Part shown: piece after piece, positions 1 through 8,776 of the stretch
How positions within the stretch are numbered: position 1 is the stretch's first letter
How the letters are laid out: every line of letters starts with the position of its first letter
Notes under the pieces: model-generated
What the model was told of the DNA's origin: nothing
What the model saw: only the letters and a program-made list of their open reading frames with translations
Databases searched by the model: none
Assembly: GCA_039915085.1 (NCBI GenBank)
Contig: JBDSOC010000172.1
Span: forward strand, 7,105-71,104
Length of the DNA stretch: 64,000 bases
Direction: 5' to 3'
Source: JACMLD01 sp039915085
Lineage (GTDB): Bacteria > Bacteroidota > Bacteroidia > Chitinophagales > Chitinophagaceae
Translations under genes and position numbers: made by a program

Positions 1-1
1 A

Positions 2-424
2 ACAATCAAGCAGCCGGAACAAAACACAGATCTCTTTCATTTTATTGAAGATGCTTTTCTTCATCTTGATGAAAGCAGTCAAAACGTAGTTGCCAATTTT
101 CCACTTTTCTTTTCTTTGCACCTGGCTACTATATATGGATTCCGGCTTTCAGACGAGTATACAGCTCAAAATAATTATCTCGATTTACAGGAAGGAGAGT
201 TTGTACATGAACAACCTGTACACCCTTATTTTTTAGCTGAACCGCACAGCTATACCACTTCACAATTGCTGAAGACCATGCAACCACATGAGTTAAGCGC
301 TATTCAACTTAACCAGGAAGCCCGCAGGATATTAATGATTGCGTATCAGCAATTTTATGCATTGCATATACATGATTTTGGCACTATGAAAACATTACCG
401 GTGCTGCAGGAGGTGCTAAGCTGA
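2..424 (+). CDS. recO: DNA repair protein RecO, C-terminal part (cut by window start)
   Basis: The open frame enters from the left edge, so only about 140 C-terminal residues are visible. RecO works with RecF and RecR to load RecA on gapped DNA. The segment NFPLFF followed by LATIYGF, and the acidic helix before it (FHFIEDAFLHLDE), match the helical C-terminal half of Bacteroidetes RecO. The in-frame TTG near 118 lies inside the protein and is not a start. The gene converges on the amidohydrolase at 479. RecR, its partner, is encoded at 16089-16709, well apart. The identification is by family resemblance and is fairly secure. Confidence 0.75.
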   Translation, partial: TIKQPEQNTDLFHFIEDAFLHLDESSQNVVANFPLFFSLHLATIYGFRLSDEYTAQNNYLDLQEGEFVHEQPVHPYFLAEPHSYTTSQLLKTMQPHELSAIQLNQEARRILMIAYQQFYALHIHDFGTMKTLPVLQEVLS

Positions 425-478
425 TTTCAGTTGGTGGTGAACACCAACAACGGCATCCATTCACGTAAACTAGCCTGC

Positions 479-1648
479 TCACAATACCCTTACCGAAGAA
501 CCTAAATCATTTGCCAGCAGCGTTACCCCTGGCCGTTTGCCTTTTTCAAAACTTCCTAATTCATTATCCCATTGCAGTGCCTTTGCACCATTGCTGGTGG
601 CCCATTGCAATATTGTTTCAAGCGCCAGTGCGGGAAAATGCTGATGAATAGTTTGTATTTCTTTTGCAATGCTCAGTTGCCAGTTGCTGCTATAACTATC
701 GGTACCCAACACGATATGACACCCACTATCAATAAATTTTTCTGCTTCTGGTAATTTATTTTCTATATACAGGTTGGCATTGGGACATAAACAATAAACA
801 AGTGTTAATCCATTTTCTTTTGCATAGTCATTGGCAAATGCAATATCCTCCTGCGGCATATAAGTATTGTGGATTAGAAAAATAGTTTGGCCATTTTTAA
901 AATATGGCAGGTAAGATTGCAGACTGCTTTTACCCGTAACCGGAAATGGAGAAGACTCCACGCCAAATATTTTAAACAGTTTTAAATAATCGCCACCGCC
1001 TGTTTTATAGAGTTCGTCTTCTGCAGGATGTTCCTGGTTATGGATTGAAATAATTTGATTGGCAGTAGCCGCATTCAGCAATTCAAAAGTTTTCGGGCTG
1101 ATACTGTAAGGTGCATGTGGTGTTAATACATTCCGGTTGGGTGCAAACAAAACAGCTTTATGCGCATGCAGAACTGTTTCATAGTGCGCCATATTTTCTA
1201 TTGCCTTCGCGTCAGTAAAACTCAGCACTTCAATAAAATTTTGCCATCGCATGTTGCTTCCGCTTTTAATTCTTACGGCATCGGCAGTATTGCAAATATC
1301 TCCTGCCGCTGCAATACCGTTTTCATACATTTCCTGTTCAGCTTTTTCAATCTCCTGTTGTACCAGTTCAGCCGCAAAACCTCTTTTAGTAACCACACTG
1401 CATAAAAATTCCACCAGTCCGGTATGTGGTGGAATTACATTTTTTAAATGGCTCAGTTCAAGGTGGCAATGGCAATTGATCAGGCCAGGGGTTAAGATTC
1501 CATCCAATTTTTCAATATCATCACCCGCTTCATCCATAGAAACGAGGCCTTCAACGGTTCCATCCGGTTTTGTAATAAGTACCTGCTCTTCGTTTAGAAA
1601 TGTATAGCCGTTAAATAGTTGATTTGGCCTGAATTTTCTGAATCCCAT
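479..1648 (-). CDS. Amidohydrolase family metal-dependent deaminase/hydrolase
   Basis: This 389-residue protein has the layout of the TIM-barrel amidohydrolase superfamily. The first metal motif is H60-x-H62 in LINCHCHLELSH, preceded by the usual GILTPGLIN strand. Later come SIHNQEHPAE, with the next metal histidine, and LGTDSYSSN, with the catalytic aspartate. Family members of this shape deaminate nucleoside-type substrates such as S-adenosylhomocysteine, methylthioadenosine, guanine or aminofutalosine. The substrate cannot be read from the sequence. An aminofutalosine deaminase role in menaquinone synthesis is possible, but no menaquinone genes are adjacent. It converges with recO and is divergent from prfA. 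Confidence 0.8.
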   Translation of the reverse strand: MGFRKFRPNQLFNGYTFLNEEQVLITKPDGTVEGLVSMDEAGDDIEKLDGILTPGLINCHCHLELSHLKNVIPPHTGLVEFLCSVVTKRGFAAELVQQEIEKAEQEMYENGIAAAGDICNTADAVRIKSGSNMRWQNFIEVLSFTDAKAIENMAHYETVLHAHKAVLFAPNRNVLTPHAPYSISPKTFELLNAATANQIISIHNQEHPAEDELYKTGGGDYLKLFKIFGVESSPFPVTGKSSLQSYLPYFKNGQTIFLIHNTYMPQEDIAFANDYAKENGLTLVYCLCPNANLYIENKLPEAEKFIDSGCHIVLGTDSYSSNWQLSIAKEIQTIHQHFPALALETILQWATSNGAKALQWDNELGSFEKGKRPGVTLLANDLGSSVRVL

Positions 1649-1745
1649 ATCCTACAATTATAAGCCGCGAAGGTAAATACTACAGCATTTCATTTTCCGG
1701 TTGTTTTTCCCCTATCCTTGAAAAGAAGGCCCCGCGATGAGGTTG

Positions 1746-1778
1746 TTTGGTTAAAATGCTTCTGATGGTTTAATTTTG
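1746..1778 (+). promoter_or_regulatory. Bacteroidetes-type promoter for prfA
   Basis: TTTG at 1746-1749 and TAATTTTG at 1771-1778 are separated by 21 nt. This matches the Bacteroidetes housekeeping promoter (-33 TTTG, -7 TAnnTTTG). The release factor start codon lies 75 nt downstream of the -7 element. Confidence 0.6.
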
Positions 1779-1852
1779 CCGCTTCATAAAAGTTAAATAA
1801 GCCGGGACAGCCAACGGGAAACAAAACTTTCCTACAGGTAAAAAAAATACAC

Positions 1853-2917
1853 ATGTTAGACAAGTTAGAAGCCATAAAAGCAAAGTTTACAGATATGGGT
1901 GTTGCGCTTAGCAACCCTGAGATTGTGAGTAATAACCAGCGGTTTGGTGCTATGAGTAAAGAATACCGCAGCCTGGAAAAAATTGTAAATGCCTACGAAG
2001 ACTACAAACGCCTGCTGGGCGACGTAGATTTTAATAAAGAAGCGTTAAACGGCGACGATAATGAGCTGCGGGAACTGGCAAAAGCAGAAGTAACCGGGCT
2101 GGAAGAAAGGAAAGAGCAGATGGAATCTTCCATACGCCAGATGCTGATACCCAAAGACCCGCAGGATGAGAAAAATGCTATCCTTGAAATTCGTGCTGGA
2201 ACAGGTGGGGATGAAGCCAGTTTATTTGCCGGCGATTTATTACGCATGTATATAAAATATTGCGAAAAAAAGGGTTGGAAAACAGCTGTTCTGTCTGAAA
2301 GCGAGGGTACTGTTGGCGGGTATAAAGAAATACAGGTAGAAGTGGTGGGCGAAGATGTATATGGAACTTTGAAATTTGAAAGTGGTGTACACCGTGTGCA
2401 GCGTGTACCTGATACAGAAGGAAGCGGCCGTGTGCATACAAGTGCTGCAACTGTTGCAGTAATGCCGGAAGCGGAGGAGGTTGATTTTGAATTAAAAGAA
2501 AGTGATGTAAAAATGGAAACAGCCCGGAGCGGTGGAGCGGGTGGACAAAACGTAAATAAAGTTGAAACAAAAGTTTTTTTAACCCATATACCCACTGGCG
2601 TAGTGGTGGTTTGCCAGACGGAACGCAGCCAGTTGGGCAACCGCGAGAAGGCCATGACCATGTTGCGAACCAAACTATATGAAGAGCAGGTTCGCAAGCA
2701 GGAAGATGAAATTTCGCGCCAGCGTAAAAGTCTTGTCAGCACCGGCGACAGAAGCGCTAAAATACGTACCTATAATTTTCCGCAGGGACGGGTAACTGAT
2801 CACCGCATTGGCTTAACGTTATATAATCTTGATGCAGTGCTGAACGGAGAAATAAAAGAACTGATAGACAAGCTGCAGTTTGCAGAGAATGCAGAAAAAA
2901 TGACAAAGCAGAACTAA
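1853..2917 (+). CDS. prfA: Peptide chain release factor 1
   Basis: The 354-residue product is full length for RF1, which releases the finished peptide at UAA and UAG codons on the ribosome. The catalytic GGQ loop is at residues 230-232 (SGGAGGQNVNK). The codon-recognition tripeptide is of the PxT type, P186-D187-T188, in VQRVPDTEGSGRVHTSA. The PxT type marks RF1 rather than RF2, which has SPF. The ATG at 1853 gives the expected N-terminus (MLDKLEAIKAKF). A matching promoter lies just upstream. No prmC methyltransferase is next to it. Confidence 0.97.
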   Translation: MLDKLEAIKAKFTDMGVALSNPEIVSNNQRFGAMSKEYRSLEKIVNAYEDYKRLLGDVDFNKEALNGDDNELRELAKAEVTGLEERKEQMESSIRQMLIPKDPQDEKNAILEIRAGTGGDEASLFAGDLLRMYIKYCEKKGWKTAVLSESEGTVGGYKEIQVEVVGEDVYGTLKFESGVHRVQRVPDTEGSGRVHTSAATVAVMPEAEEVDFELKESDVKMETARSGGAGGQNVNKVETKVFLTHIPTGVVVVCQTERSQLGNREKAMTMLRTKLYEEQVRKQEDEISRQRKSLVSTGDRSAKIRTYNFPQGRVTDHRIGLTLYNLDAVLNGEIKELIDKLQFAENAEKMTKQN

Positions 2918-3054
2918 GAAAATAGAACTAATATTTACCAGTATCAACCATTGGTAATTTCTACTTATACATGAGTGCTGGCATTAAAAATTTGTTCACA
3001 AACTTGCAACCTTTTGCATTTATATTCTAACTTACCTGATCTAAACTTCATATT

Positions 3055-3597
3055 ATGTTAGAAAATCTTTTAGACCTGATAAAACAAAATGCGGGTAGCG
3101 CTATTAATGATAATCCTGCTATTCCTAACGAACATAATGAGGCTGCCGTTGCAGTAGCTGGTAATTCAATTATGGACGGCTTAAAAAATATGCTGGCTAG
3201 CGGTAACGCACAGGATGTAGTCAGTCTTTTTAATCACCAGGGCGGAGATATTGCCAATACACCTGCTGCGCAACAGATATCCGGCGGTTTTATCAAAAAT
3301 CTAATGGGTAAATTTGGATTGAATGAAGGTGCGGCAAGTGGTATTGCAGCCAGCCTGATACCAATGGTATTACAAAAATTAGTTCACCAGACAAATGATC
3401 CAAACAATAACAGCTTTAATATACAAAGTATCATTGGAAGTCTTGTTGGTGGCGGTGGCCAGCAACAAACCGCAGGCACGGGCGGATTGGATATTCAGAG
3501 CATCCTGAAACAATTTACAGGCGGTGGTGGTAACACTGCAAATGCAGGCGGCAGTGGTGGGATTCTGGATACAATAAAAGGACTAATGGGAAAATAA
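3055..3597 (+). CDS. DUF937-like alanine/glycine-rich protein
   Basis: A 180-residue protein beginning MLENLLDLIKQNAG, which resembles DUF937-type proteins common in Bacteroidetes. The N-terminal 120 residues are helical and Ala/Asn-rich. The C-terminal part has repeated GGGG stretches (GGGGQQQ, GGGGNTANAGGSGG) and ends in an amphipathic GILDTIKGLMGK. There is no signal peptide or membrane segment. Function is unknown. It appears monocistronic, with its own terminator 34 nt after the stop codon. Confidence 0.7.
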   Translation: MLENLLDLIKQNAGSAINDNPAIPNEHNEAAVAVAGNSIMDGLKNMLASGNAQDVVSLFNHQGGDIANTPAAQQISGGFIKNLMGKFGLNEGAASGIAASLIPMVLQKLVHQTNDPNNNSFNIQSIIGSLVGGGGQQQTAGTGGLDIQSILKQFTGGGGNTANAGGSGGILDTIKGLMGK

Positions 3598-3631
3598 TTT
3601 CGAAAAGGACGTAGATTATTTTCTACATCTT

Positions 3632-3660
3632 AAAGCACTTTTAGAAAGTGCTTTTTTTTA
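3632..3660 (+). terminator. Rho-independent terminator after the DUF937-like gene
   Basis: AAAGCACTT (3632-3640) pairs with AAGTGCTTT (3646-3654) around a short loop and runs into a string of Ts ending at 3659. It lies 34 nt past the stop codon at 3597. Confidence 0.85.
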
Positions 3661-3827
3661 TGCCATTTTAATAAGTACACAGGCAAGGTATATTTTTTTC
3701 TTAATAAGTTGCACTGGTACTGGGTTTCAGCGAAAATTAAATCTGCAAACCGGGGTTAAGCGTATATGGAGCGCTGCCTGTTTTTTTAAAGGCTTTAAAC
3801 CTTTTTTAACCAAAGCAATCATACTAA

Positions 3828-3842
3828 TGGCACCTGATTTGC
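3828..3842 (+). promoter_or_regulatory. Sigma-54 (-24/-12) promoter
   Basis: TGGCAC at 3828-3833, then CTGAT, then TTGC at 3839-3842. GG (3829-3830) and GC (3841-3842) are exactly 10 nt apart, the defining sigma-54 spacing, and the TGGCAC and TTGC cores match the consensus. No protein-coding frame follows on this strand before the terminator at 3940-3972. The same window encodes a sigma-54 activator at 25050-26411, so the organism uses this sigma factor. Confidence 0.6.
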
Positions 3843-3852
3843 GTTATACGTA

Positions 3853-3972
3853 CAGAAGTTCTTATAAAGACTCTCTCTCGATATAAAGAATCTCTCTCAT
3901 AAGCAGTCAATTTTCTCATAAGCAGTTAGTTTTGGTTACGGCCCCTGTTTCAACAGGGGCCATTCTTTTTTT
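3853..3972 (+). ncRNA. Candidate sigma-54-dependent small RNA with a 19-nt repeat
   Basis: The interval between the sigma-54 promoter and a strong terminator holds no ORF. Expected transcription start is about 12 nt after the -12 GC, near 3853. The transcript would be about 120 nt. It carries a degenerate 19-nt period: blocks start at 3850, 3869, 3888 and 3907. The first two end in TATAAA, the middle two share TCTCTCTC, and the last two share CTCATAAGCAG. It ends in a GC-rich hairpin (GGCCCCTGTT at 3940-3949 with AACAGGGGCC at 3952-3961) followed by a T-rich tract to 3972. The end abuts the convergent VanZ-like gene. The RNA itself is inferred. Confidence 0.5.
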
Positions 3973-4363
3973 AGTCCATGGTTTTCAATAATTTAATATT
4001 GCAAATTCCATAGGCAATACTACTGGCAATTATGTCTGCAATAATATCTCCCTGGTCAAAGCTTCGGTTCGGAATATAATCACGTTGAATAAATTCAAGT
4101 ATAATTCCATTGGCCGCAGCCAGCAGGTATATAATAAAAAATATTGTTTTGAGCTTACCAGCCGGCTTTCCCTTTAAAAAATAGTAATAGCACCAAAGCC
4201 CGGTAAAAGTTCCAAACAAAATAATATGTGCTATTTTATCTAACTGGGGAATATTAAAAAACCCACCTGAAGGAATGGAAGAACCCGGAAGACATAATAA
4301 AAGCTGGATTAAAACAGTCCAGGCTATTGCGTAAAATGCTTTGCTTAACAATCGGTTGATCAC
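3971..4363 (-). CDS. VanZ-like membrane protein
   Basis: A 130-residue protein with about four membrane helices. It has the VanZ-like hallmarks: LDKIAHIILFG in the second segment and FIQRDYIPNRSFDQGDIIADIIASS near the end. VanZ confers low-level teicoplanin resistance in enterococci; the role of the Bacteroidetes versions is not known. In this phylum a VanZ-like gene often follows gcvH; here the sigma/anti-sigma pair sits between them on the same strand. It may be co-transcribed with that pair, 58 nt upstream. Confidence 0.8.
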   Translation of the reverse strand: MINRLLSKAFYAIAWTVLIQLLLCLPGSSIPSGGFFNIPQLDKIAHIILFGTFTGLWCYYYFLKGKPAGKLKTIFFIIYLLAAANGIILEFIQRDYIPNRSFDQGDIIADIIASSIAYGICNIKLLKTMD

Positions 4364-4421
4364 GACTTAAATTTTCGCTAAACTAAAACATTTAAAAGGA
4401 AAATGAAAGAGGTGCCGGCAG

Positions 4422-5240
4422 TTAGGTTTTACCCACTACATATATTGGCATTGTAGGGGTTTTGTTTCCACCGGTATTTTCCAGTGTAATGGCAAAAGCC
4501 TGTGCTTTGGGAATATTTTTCATCTTAACAAATGCAACCGGAGCATTTGTTTCCAGCAGTCCTGCATCAACAGGCACACCATCTACAATAGCCCATAGCT
4601 GGTACTGTTTACCTGCAGCTGGTTGTGGCAAACTATTAATCAGCAGGTATACGTCTTTTGTTTGTTTATTCCAGTAAACTGTAGTAAGACCCTGGGGAGC
4701 AACAGCCTGGCCTTTCATAGCAACCACAGCCATGTTAGTGTCTTTAATCATTTCAAAACTTCTTTCATATTGCTGCAATTTGGTTTGCATAATATTACTG
4801 TTACTGGCCATTTGCTGATTGCTTGCAATTAATTCATTGAGCTGCGCTGCAGAAGATTTGTATTGATTATAAAAATAAAAATTAAGCAATGTACTGCCCA
4901 ATAATAAAATGATGGAAGCGGCTGCCAGAAATTTTGCAAAACTAATAGACCGAACCGGTGCGAACGGCTGTGTTTTATTATCAGGACGAATGTTTACTGC
5001 TGGTGCAGTAACCTGGCCCAGATTAATATCGCTCCAGATCTTTTGTTTTAACCCGGCAGATGGCGCCAAAGCATTATCAAGGGCATGCTGTTCCAGGCTT
5101 ATTTCAAAAGCCTCTCTTGCCTGCCTTAATTCAGCATGTGTTTCACTGAGTTGTTCAAACTCAATGCGCTCTTCGTTACTGGCCAAACCCAGAACGTAGC
5201 TTTCAACAATACCGCTTGATATGTATTCCTGTATATTCAC
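4422..5240 (-). CDS. Anti-sigma factor of the RskA/anti-sigma-K type
   Basis: The 272-residue protein has a cytoplasmic N-terminal zinc-free anti-sigma domain (residues 1-75, starting MNIQEYISSGIVESYVLGLAS). One membrane helix follows (about 105-125, FLAAASIILLLGSTLLNFYFY). Next is a coiled-coil stretch, and then a periplasmic C-terminal domain with the RskA-type pattern (YWNKQTKDVYLLINSLP, YQLWAIVDGVPVDAGLL, FAITLENTGG). It should hold the ECF sigma factor inactive at the membrane. Its start overlaps the sigma factor stop by 4 nt, so the two are translationally coupled. The triggering signal is not evident. Confidence 0.9.
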   Translation of the reverse strand: MNIQEYISSGIVESYVLGLASNEERIEFEQLSETHAELRQAREAFEISLEQHALDNALAPSAGLKQKIWSDINLGQVTAPAVNIRPDNKTQPFAPVRSISFAKFLAAASIILLLGSTLLNFYFYNQYKSSAAQLNELIASNQQMASNSNIMQTKLQQYERSFEMIKDTNMAVVAMKGQAVAPQGLTTVYWNKQTKDVYLLINSLPQPAAGKQYQLWAIVDGVPVDAGLLETNAPVAFVKMKNIPKAQAFAITLENTGGNKTPTMPIYVVGKT

Positions 5241-5782
5241 TTTAAATGATCTCTCAATTGTATTAATGCGCTTCTAATTCTTGTTTTTACAGTGCCCAGT
5301 GGCAGGCTTTCAATTTCAGCAATTTCTTCGTGTGTATATCCTTTAAAATAAGCCAGGTCTATCAGGATCCTGTGTTCTGTTTTTAGTTTATTTACTATTT
5401 TTTTAAGGCCTATATTATCTACAGTAAGTTGTGTACTGAGACCGCCTTTATCAAAATACTCACTCCCCGGCATCGATTGATTTTTCTGGCTGTTCTGGTA
5501 GGCTTTGGACCTTACCATGTCTATGGCTAAATTACGGGCTACATTCAACATCCATGTAAACAACCTTCCTTTGGTTGGATCGTAACTTTCTATTTTGCGC
5601 CAGATATTTACAAAAACTTCCTGCAATACATCGCTGGCCAGTTCTTTATCCGGAACAACCTGCAGTACAATACTATATAATGCACCAGCGTAATTGTCGT
5701 ACAGATAGCTGAAGGATTGCTGATCCTTTGCTTTCAGTGACAACACCAGTTCCTGTTCATTATATGTAACAGTATTGTTCAA
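5237..5782 (-). CDS. ECF-type RNA polymerase sigma factor
   Basis: The 181-residue product is typical ECF length. Region 2 is visible at about residues 25-95 (FSYLYDNYAGALYSIV, then VFVNIWRKIESYDPTKGRLFTWMLNVARNLAIDMVRS), with the W-R-K and core-binding residues. Region 4 is at about 125-180 (LKTEHRILIDLAYFKGYTHEEIAE, then LPLGTVKTRIRSALIQLRDHL). It is transcribed with the anti-sigma gene it overlaps. The regulon is not known from the sequence. Such pairs in Bacteroidetes often answer envelope or oxidative stress. Confidence 0.93.
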   Translation of the reverse strand: MNNTVTYNEQELVLSLKAKDQQSFSYLYDNYAGALYSIVLQVVPDKELASDVLQEVFVNIWRKIESYDPTKGRLFTWMLNVARNLAIDMVRSKAYQNSQKNQSMPGSEYFDKGGLSTQLTVDNIGLKKIVNKLKTEHRILIDLAYFKGYTHEEIAEIESLPLGTVKTRIRSALIQLRDHLK

Positions 5783-5869
5783 TCAGGTCAGTGGTTTGTG
5801 GAATGTGGTTTTAAAAAACATGCTACTTAAAACCATCACTCCATGTACGAAATAATATTTATGGTGGAT

Positions 5870-6247
5870 TTATCCAATAACGTCCTGGTAAGCAGCTGAA
5901 TCCAGCAATTTTGCCACATCAGCGGGGTCATTAACGGTCATTTTAACCATCCATCCTTCTCCGTAAGGATCGGTATTTACCAGTTCGGGTTGATTTGTCA
6001 ATGCCGGGTTAACCTCATTAATTGTACCAGAAACCGGCAGAAATAAATCGCTTACTGTTTTTACTGCTTCTACTGTACCAAAAACAGTTTCAGCTTCCAG
6101 TGGTTTGCCAACAGTTTCTATTTCTACATATACAATATCTCCCAGTTCGCCCTGTGCAAAATCGGTTATACCAATAGTAGCAATATTGCCTTCCAGGCTA
6201 ATCCATTCATGATCCTTGGTGTATCGGAGGTTTTCCGGTAAATTCAT
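5870..6247 (-). CDS. gcvH: Glycine cleavage system H protein
   Basis: This 125-residue lipoyl carrier shuttles the aminomethyl group between the P, T and L proteins of the glycine cleavage complex. The sequence reads MNLPENLRYTKDHEW from the ATG at 6247. An in-frame ATG at 6268 adds seven residues unlike the family, so the second is chosen. The lipoylated lysine is K63 in GTVEAVKTVSDL. Length and motifs are complete. The P, T and L genes are not nearby. It is upstream of the sigma/anti-sigma pair on the same strand, but an 87-nt gap suggests separate transcription. Confidence 0.96.
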   Translation of the reverse strand: MNLPENLRYTKDHEWISLEGNIATIGITDFAQGELGDIVYVEIETVGKPLEAETVFGTVEAVKTVSDLFLPVSGTINEVNPALTNQPELVNTDPYGEGWMVKMTVNDPADVAKLLDSAAYQDVIG

Positions 6248-6436
6248 AACTGACGTTTTATGCTGCAAAGATTAAGAAAACTGGTTGAAATTATTTCAAC
6301 TGTTTCTAACCAGGTGGAAGAAGGTTTAGGTTAAAGGCCAAAGATGAGGGATTTTCCAGAAAAAAAATGAAATTACCTTAGCAATCCTTGCTCCTTAAAC
6401 CTTACATACTTTACCTTACCCCTTTATTTTAAGTAT

Positions 6437-6826
6437 ATGAAAATAGAACATCTTGCATTATGGACAAATCAAGTGGATGTACTAAAAACCTTTTATATAA
6501 AGTTTTTTAATGCCAGCGCCAATGAAAAATACTATAACCCCAGGAAGGAATTCAGTTCTTATTTTCTTTCTTTCAGCGATGGGGCCAGGCTTGAACTGAT
6601 GCAGATGCCGGGTATACCTGTCAACAACAATGATATTATGCGTCAAAATACCGGGCTTATTCATTTTGCCATGAGTACGGGCAGCAAAGAAAGCGTTGAT
6701 GCGTTAACGGAAACAATCCGGCAAGAAGGTTTTACAGTGATAGGAGAACCAAGATGGACGGGTGATGGATATTATGAAAGCGTAATTTTAGACCCGGATA
6801 ATAACAGGATTGAAATTACCATTTAA
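6437..6826 (+). CDS. VOC family (glyoxalase/dioxygenase fold) protein
   Basis: A 129-residue single-module vicinal oxygen chelate protein. The first half starts MKIEHLALWTNQVDVLKTFYIKFF and the second contains IHFAMSTGSKESVDAL, ending YYESVILDPDNNRIEITI. The putative metal ligands are His5, a Glu in ARLELMQMP, His in GLIHFAM and the final Glu. This matches a lactoylglutathione-lyase-like metal site. The substrate is unknown. It stands alone between gcvH and the SemiSWEET gene. Confidence 0.85.
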   Translation: MKIEHLALWTNQVDVLKTFYIKFFNASANEKYYNPRKEFSSYFLSFSDGARLELMQMPGIPVNNNDIMRQNTGLIHFAMSTGSKESVDALTETIRQEGFTVIGEPRWTGDGYYESVILDPDNNRIEITI

Positions 6827-6956
6827 GAAGCTTAGGGTTTAAAGTGCTTTATTCACATTTTCTCTAAAATGGAAGAGCCTGTGCTTAATAAGAACCGCAG
6901 GCATTACACTTTTACCATTAAACCGTACTTTGGATTAATCAATTAACATTATACTT

Positions 6957-7211
6957 ATGCAGCCAATAGAAATCCTGGGTTATATAGCAGGCACTATGTC
7001 CTCTCTGGTATTTTTGCCGCAGGTAATTAAAACCTGGAAGACAAAATCAGCCAATGACATCTCTCTCGTAATGTTTTTATTTGCTACCACCAGTGTTGTG
7101 CTCTGGCTTATTTATGGCATTATTATAAAGAATGGATCTATTATTTATACCAACAGCACTGTATTGTTTTTATCGTGCGTAATGCTGTATTTTAAACTTA
7201 AGTACAAGTAA
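6957..7211 (+). CDS. SemiSWEET-type sugar transporter
   Basis: The 84-residue protein consists of a single three-helix bundle, as in bacterial SemiSWEETs, which dimerise to form a sugar pore. The PQ-loop signature is FLPQVIKTWKTKSANDIS (about residues 20-37). The three membrane segments are at about 5-25, 40-58 and 63-80. The second contains the WLIYG motif. It lies 7 nt before the MFS gene and is likely co-transcribed with it. Confidence 0.9.
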   Translation: MQPIEILGYIAGTMSSLVFLPQVIKTWKTKSANDISLVMFLFATTSVVLWLIYGIIIKNGSIIYTNSTVLFLSCVMLYFKLKYK

Positions 7212-7218
7212 CCGGCTT

Positions 7219-8403
7219 ATGTTCAAAAACATCATCGCATTTGTAAAACATAAGCCAGGTTTCACTATGGGTTTTTTACTAAGTGTAAGCAGTTTGCTAT
7301 TGGGTATATGGGCGGCTGCATTACCTGCCATTAAACAACGGCTTGGTCTCACTAATCAAACACTTGGCTTATCCTTATTTCTTTCACCGGTTGGTTCATT
7401 AACAGGCGTACTACTTTCTTCCTGGCTTTTCAGCCGTATTAAAGTGGGTAAATGGCTGCTGGCAGGACCGGTATTGCAGTGTCTTTTGTTTGTTGCTATG
7501 GTTACTGTGCAATACAGGCTCGTTTTCTGGCTGGTATTGTTTGCTACCGGCCTGATTGGCTTTTTCAACGGTGTATCCATTAATGCCGTTATTGATATGA
7601 TAGAAAAAAAATACCAGAAACGAATTATGAGCAGTTGTCATGGCATGTATAGCCTGGGTGGCGGTATCAGTATTGGTTTGGCAACTATTTTTTACAGCTT
7701 GCATATAAATGCTGCTTACCAGATATTGATTGTAGCGTCTGCTATTATTTTTATTTTATTTTATATACGCGGTCACCTGCTTACACATAAAATATTTATT
7801 CATTCGGGTTCTTCGCTTTCTGCACCGCCACTTTCTATCATTGGCCTTGCTTTTATTTGTTTTGTAAGTTTTATGGGCGAAGGAAGTATTGCAGACTGGA
7901 GCGCTATCTATCTTAAAGAATCGCTGCACAGCACAGTTGCCATGGCCGGGCTTGGTTATGGCGGGTTTTCAATAATGATGGCCATTGGCAGGTTTAATGG
8001 GGATTCCCTGATTCCCAAAATCGGGTCCAAGAAAATTGTAATTGCCGGTACCCTTATTGCAGCCGCAGGTTTTCTGCTAACCATAGCTTTTCATAATAAA
8101 ATAACAGCCATTGCTGGTTTTAGCCTGGTAGGAATTGGGTATGCCTGCGTTGTACCTATCCTGTTCAGTGCAGCCGCAAATGTACCGGGCATCAGTCCCG
8201 CCGTTGGTATTTCTTCAATAGCAAGCGGAGGATTAATAGGCTTTTTAGTGGGCCCTTCTGTGATAGGTTTGGTGGCAGAAAAAATAAACCTTGCTGCAGG
8301 GTTGTCTTTTATACTGGTATTAAATACCATTGCTTCATTTGTTGCTACGCGAAATAAGTTTCTGGCCACAGATACAAACGCTTCTTTTGTTGAGCTGCAA
8401 TAA
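7219..8403 (+). CDS. Major facilitator superfamily transporter
   Basis: A 394-residue protein with about 12 membrane helices in two halves. Recognisable points are the LGLTNQTLGLSLFLSPVGSLTG segment in the first half, the RMYSLGG-like SCHGMYSLGGGISIG in the middle, and GRFNGDSLIPKIGSKK, the MFS loop motif, in the second half. The pattern resembles the small-molecule efflux group that includes YbjJ-like proteins. The substrate is not evident. It follows the SemiSWEET gene by 7 nt, suggesting an operon. Confidence 0.85.
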   Translation: MFKNIIAFVKHKPGFTMGFLLSVSSLLLGIWAAALPAIKQRLGLTNQTLGLSLFLSPVGSLTGVLLSSWLFSRIKVGKWLLAGPVLQCLLFVAMVTVQYRLVFWLVLFATGLIGFFNGVSINAVIDMIEKKYQKRIMSSCHGMYSLGGGISIGLATIFYSLHINAAYQILIVASAIIFILFYIRGHLLTHKIFIHSGSSLSAPPLSIIGLAFICFVSFMGEGSIADWSAIYLKESLHSTVAMAGLGYGGFSIMMAIGRFNGDSLIPKIGSKKIVIAGTLIAAAGFLLTIAFHNKITAIAGFSLVGIGYACVVPILFSAAANVPGISPAVGISSIASGGLIGFLVGPSVIGLVAEKINLAAGLSFILVLNTIASFVATRNKFLATDTNASFVELQ

Positions 8404-8776
8404 AAGAATTCAAAAAAAAACACTGAAATTTTATATGGCAAGATAACCGTTGTGCATCTTTGGTGATAATGGCATGACACCCCAATGTCTTTTAGTTAAG
8501 ATAAGAATGGCATTTAATCCGGCTCGAAGATCCCCTCTGTGCGCCTTTGCCGCAAATAAATCAAGGAAACACAGGGAAGTTGGCCGTGCTTCTTTGTGTC
8601 CCCTGTGGCGCTGTGGTTAAAATAATTCCGACGGAATATGCAAAAGTACACAGAGAGACGCTGCGCGTCTTAACTAAACGACATTGATATGACAACCTGT
8701 AATTGCGTACAGTCATTATCTTTACCGCTTAACTGATACATAGTTTTGTATTTCATTAAATACTTCAACAAAAAAT
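8404..8776. repeat. Intergenic region with clustered small palindromes
   Basis: No gene is seen in these 373 bases. The region contains several short hairpins: ATTCCG/CGGAAT (8625-8637), AGACGC/GCGTCT (8656-8670), and CTCTGTG (about 8535-8541) facing CACAGAG (about 8649-8655). It also has a GTGTCCCCTGTGG..GTGGTTAAA phrase typical of non-coding filler repeats. A -7-like TAGTTTTG lies at 8741-8748, 29 nt before the HAD gene start, and may be its promoter, though no clear TTG sits upstream. Confidence 0.45.

Noticed and set aside
2002..2742. Long minus-strand frames across prfA
   Set aside because: They are shadows of the conserved release factor and have Ser/Pro-rich random composition.
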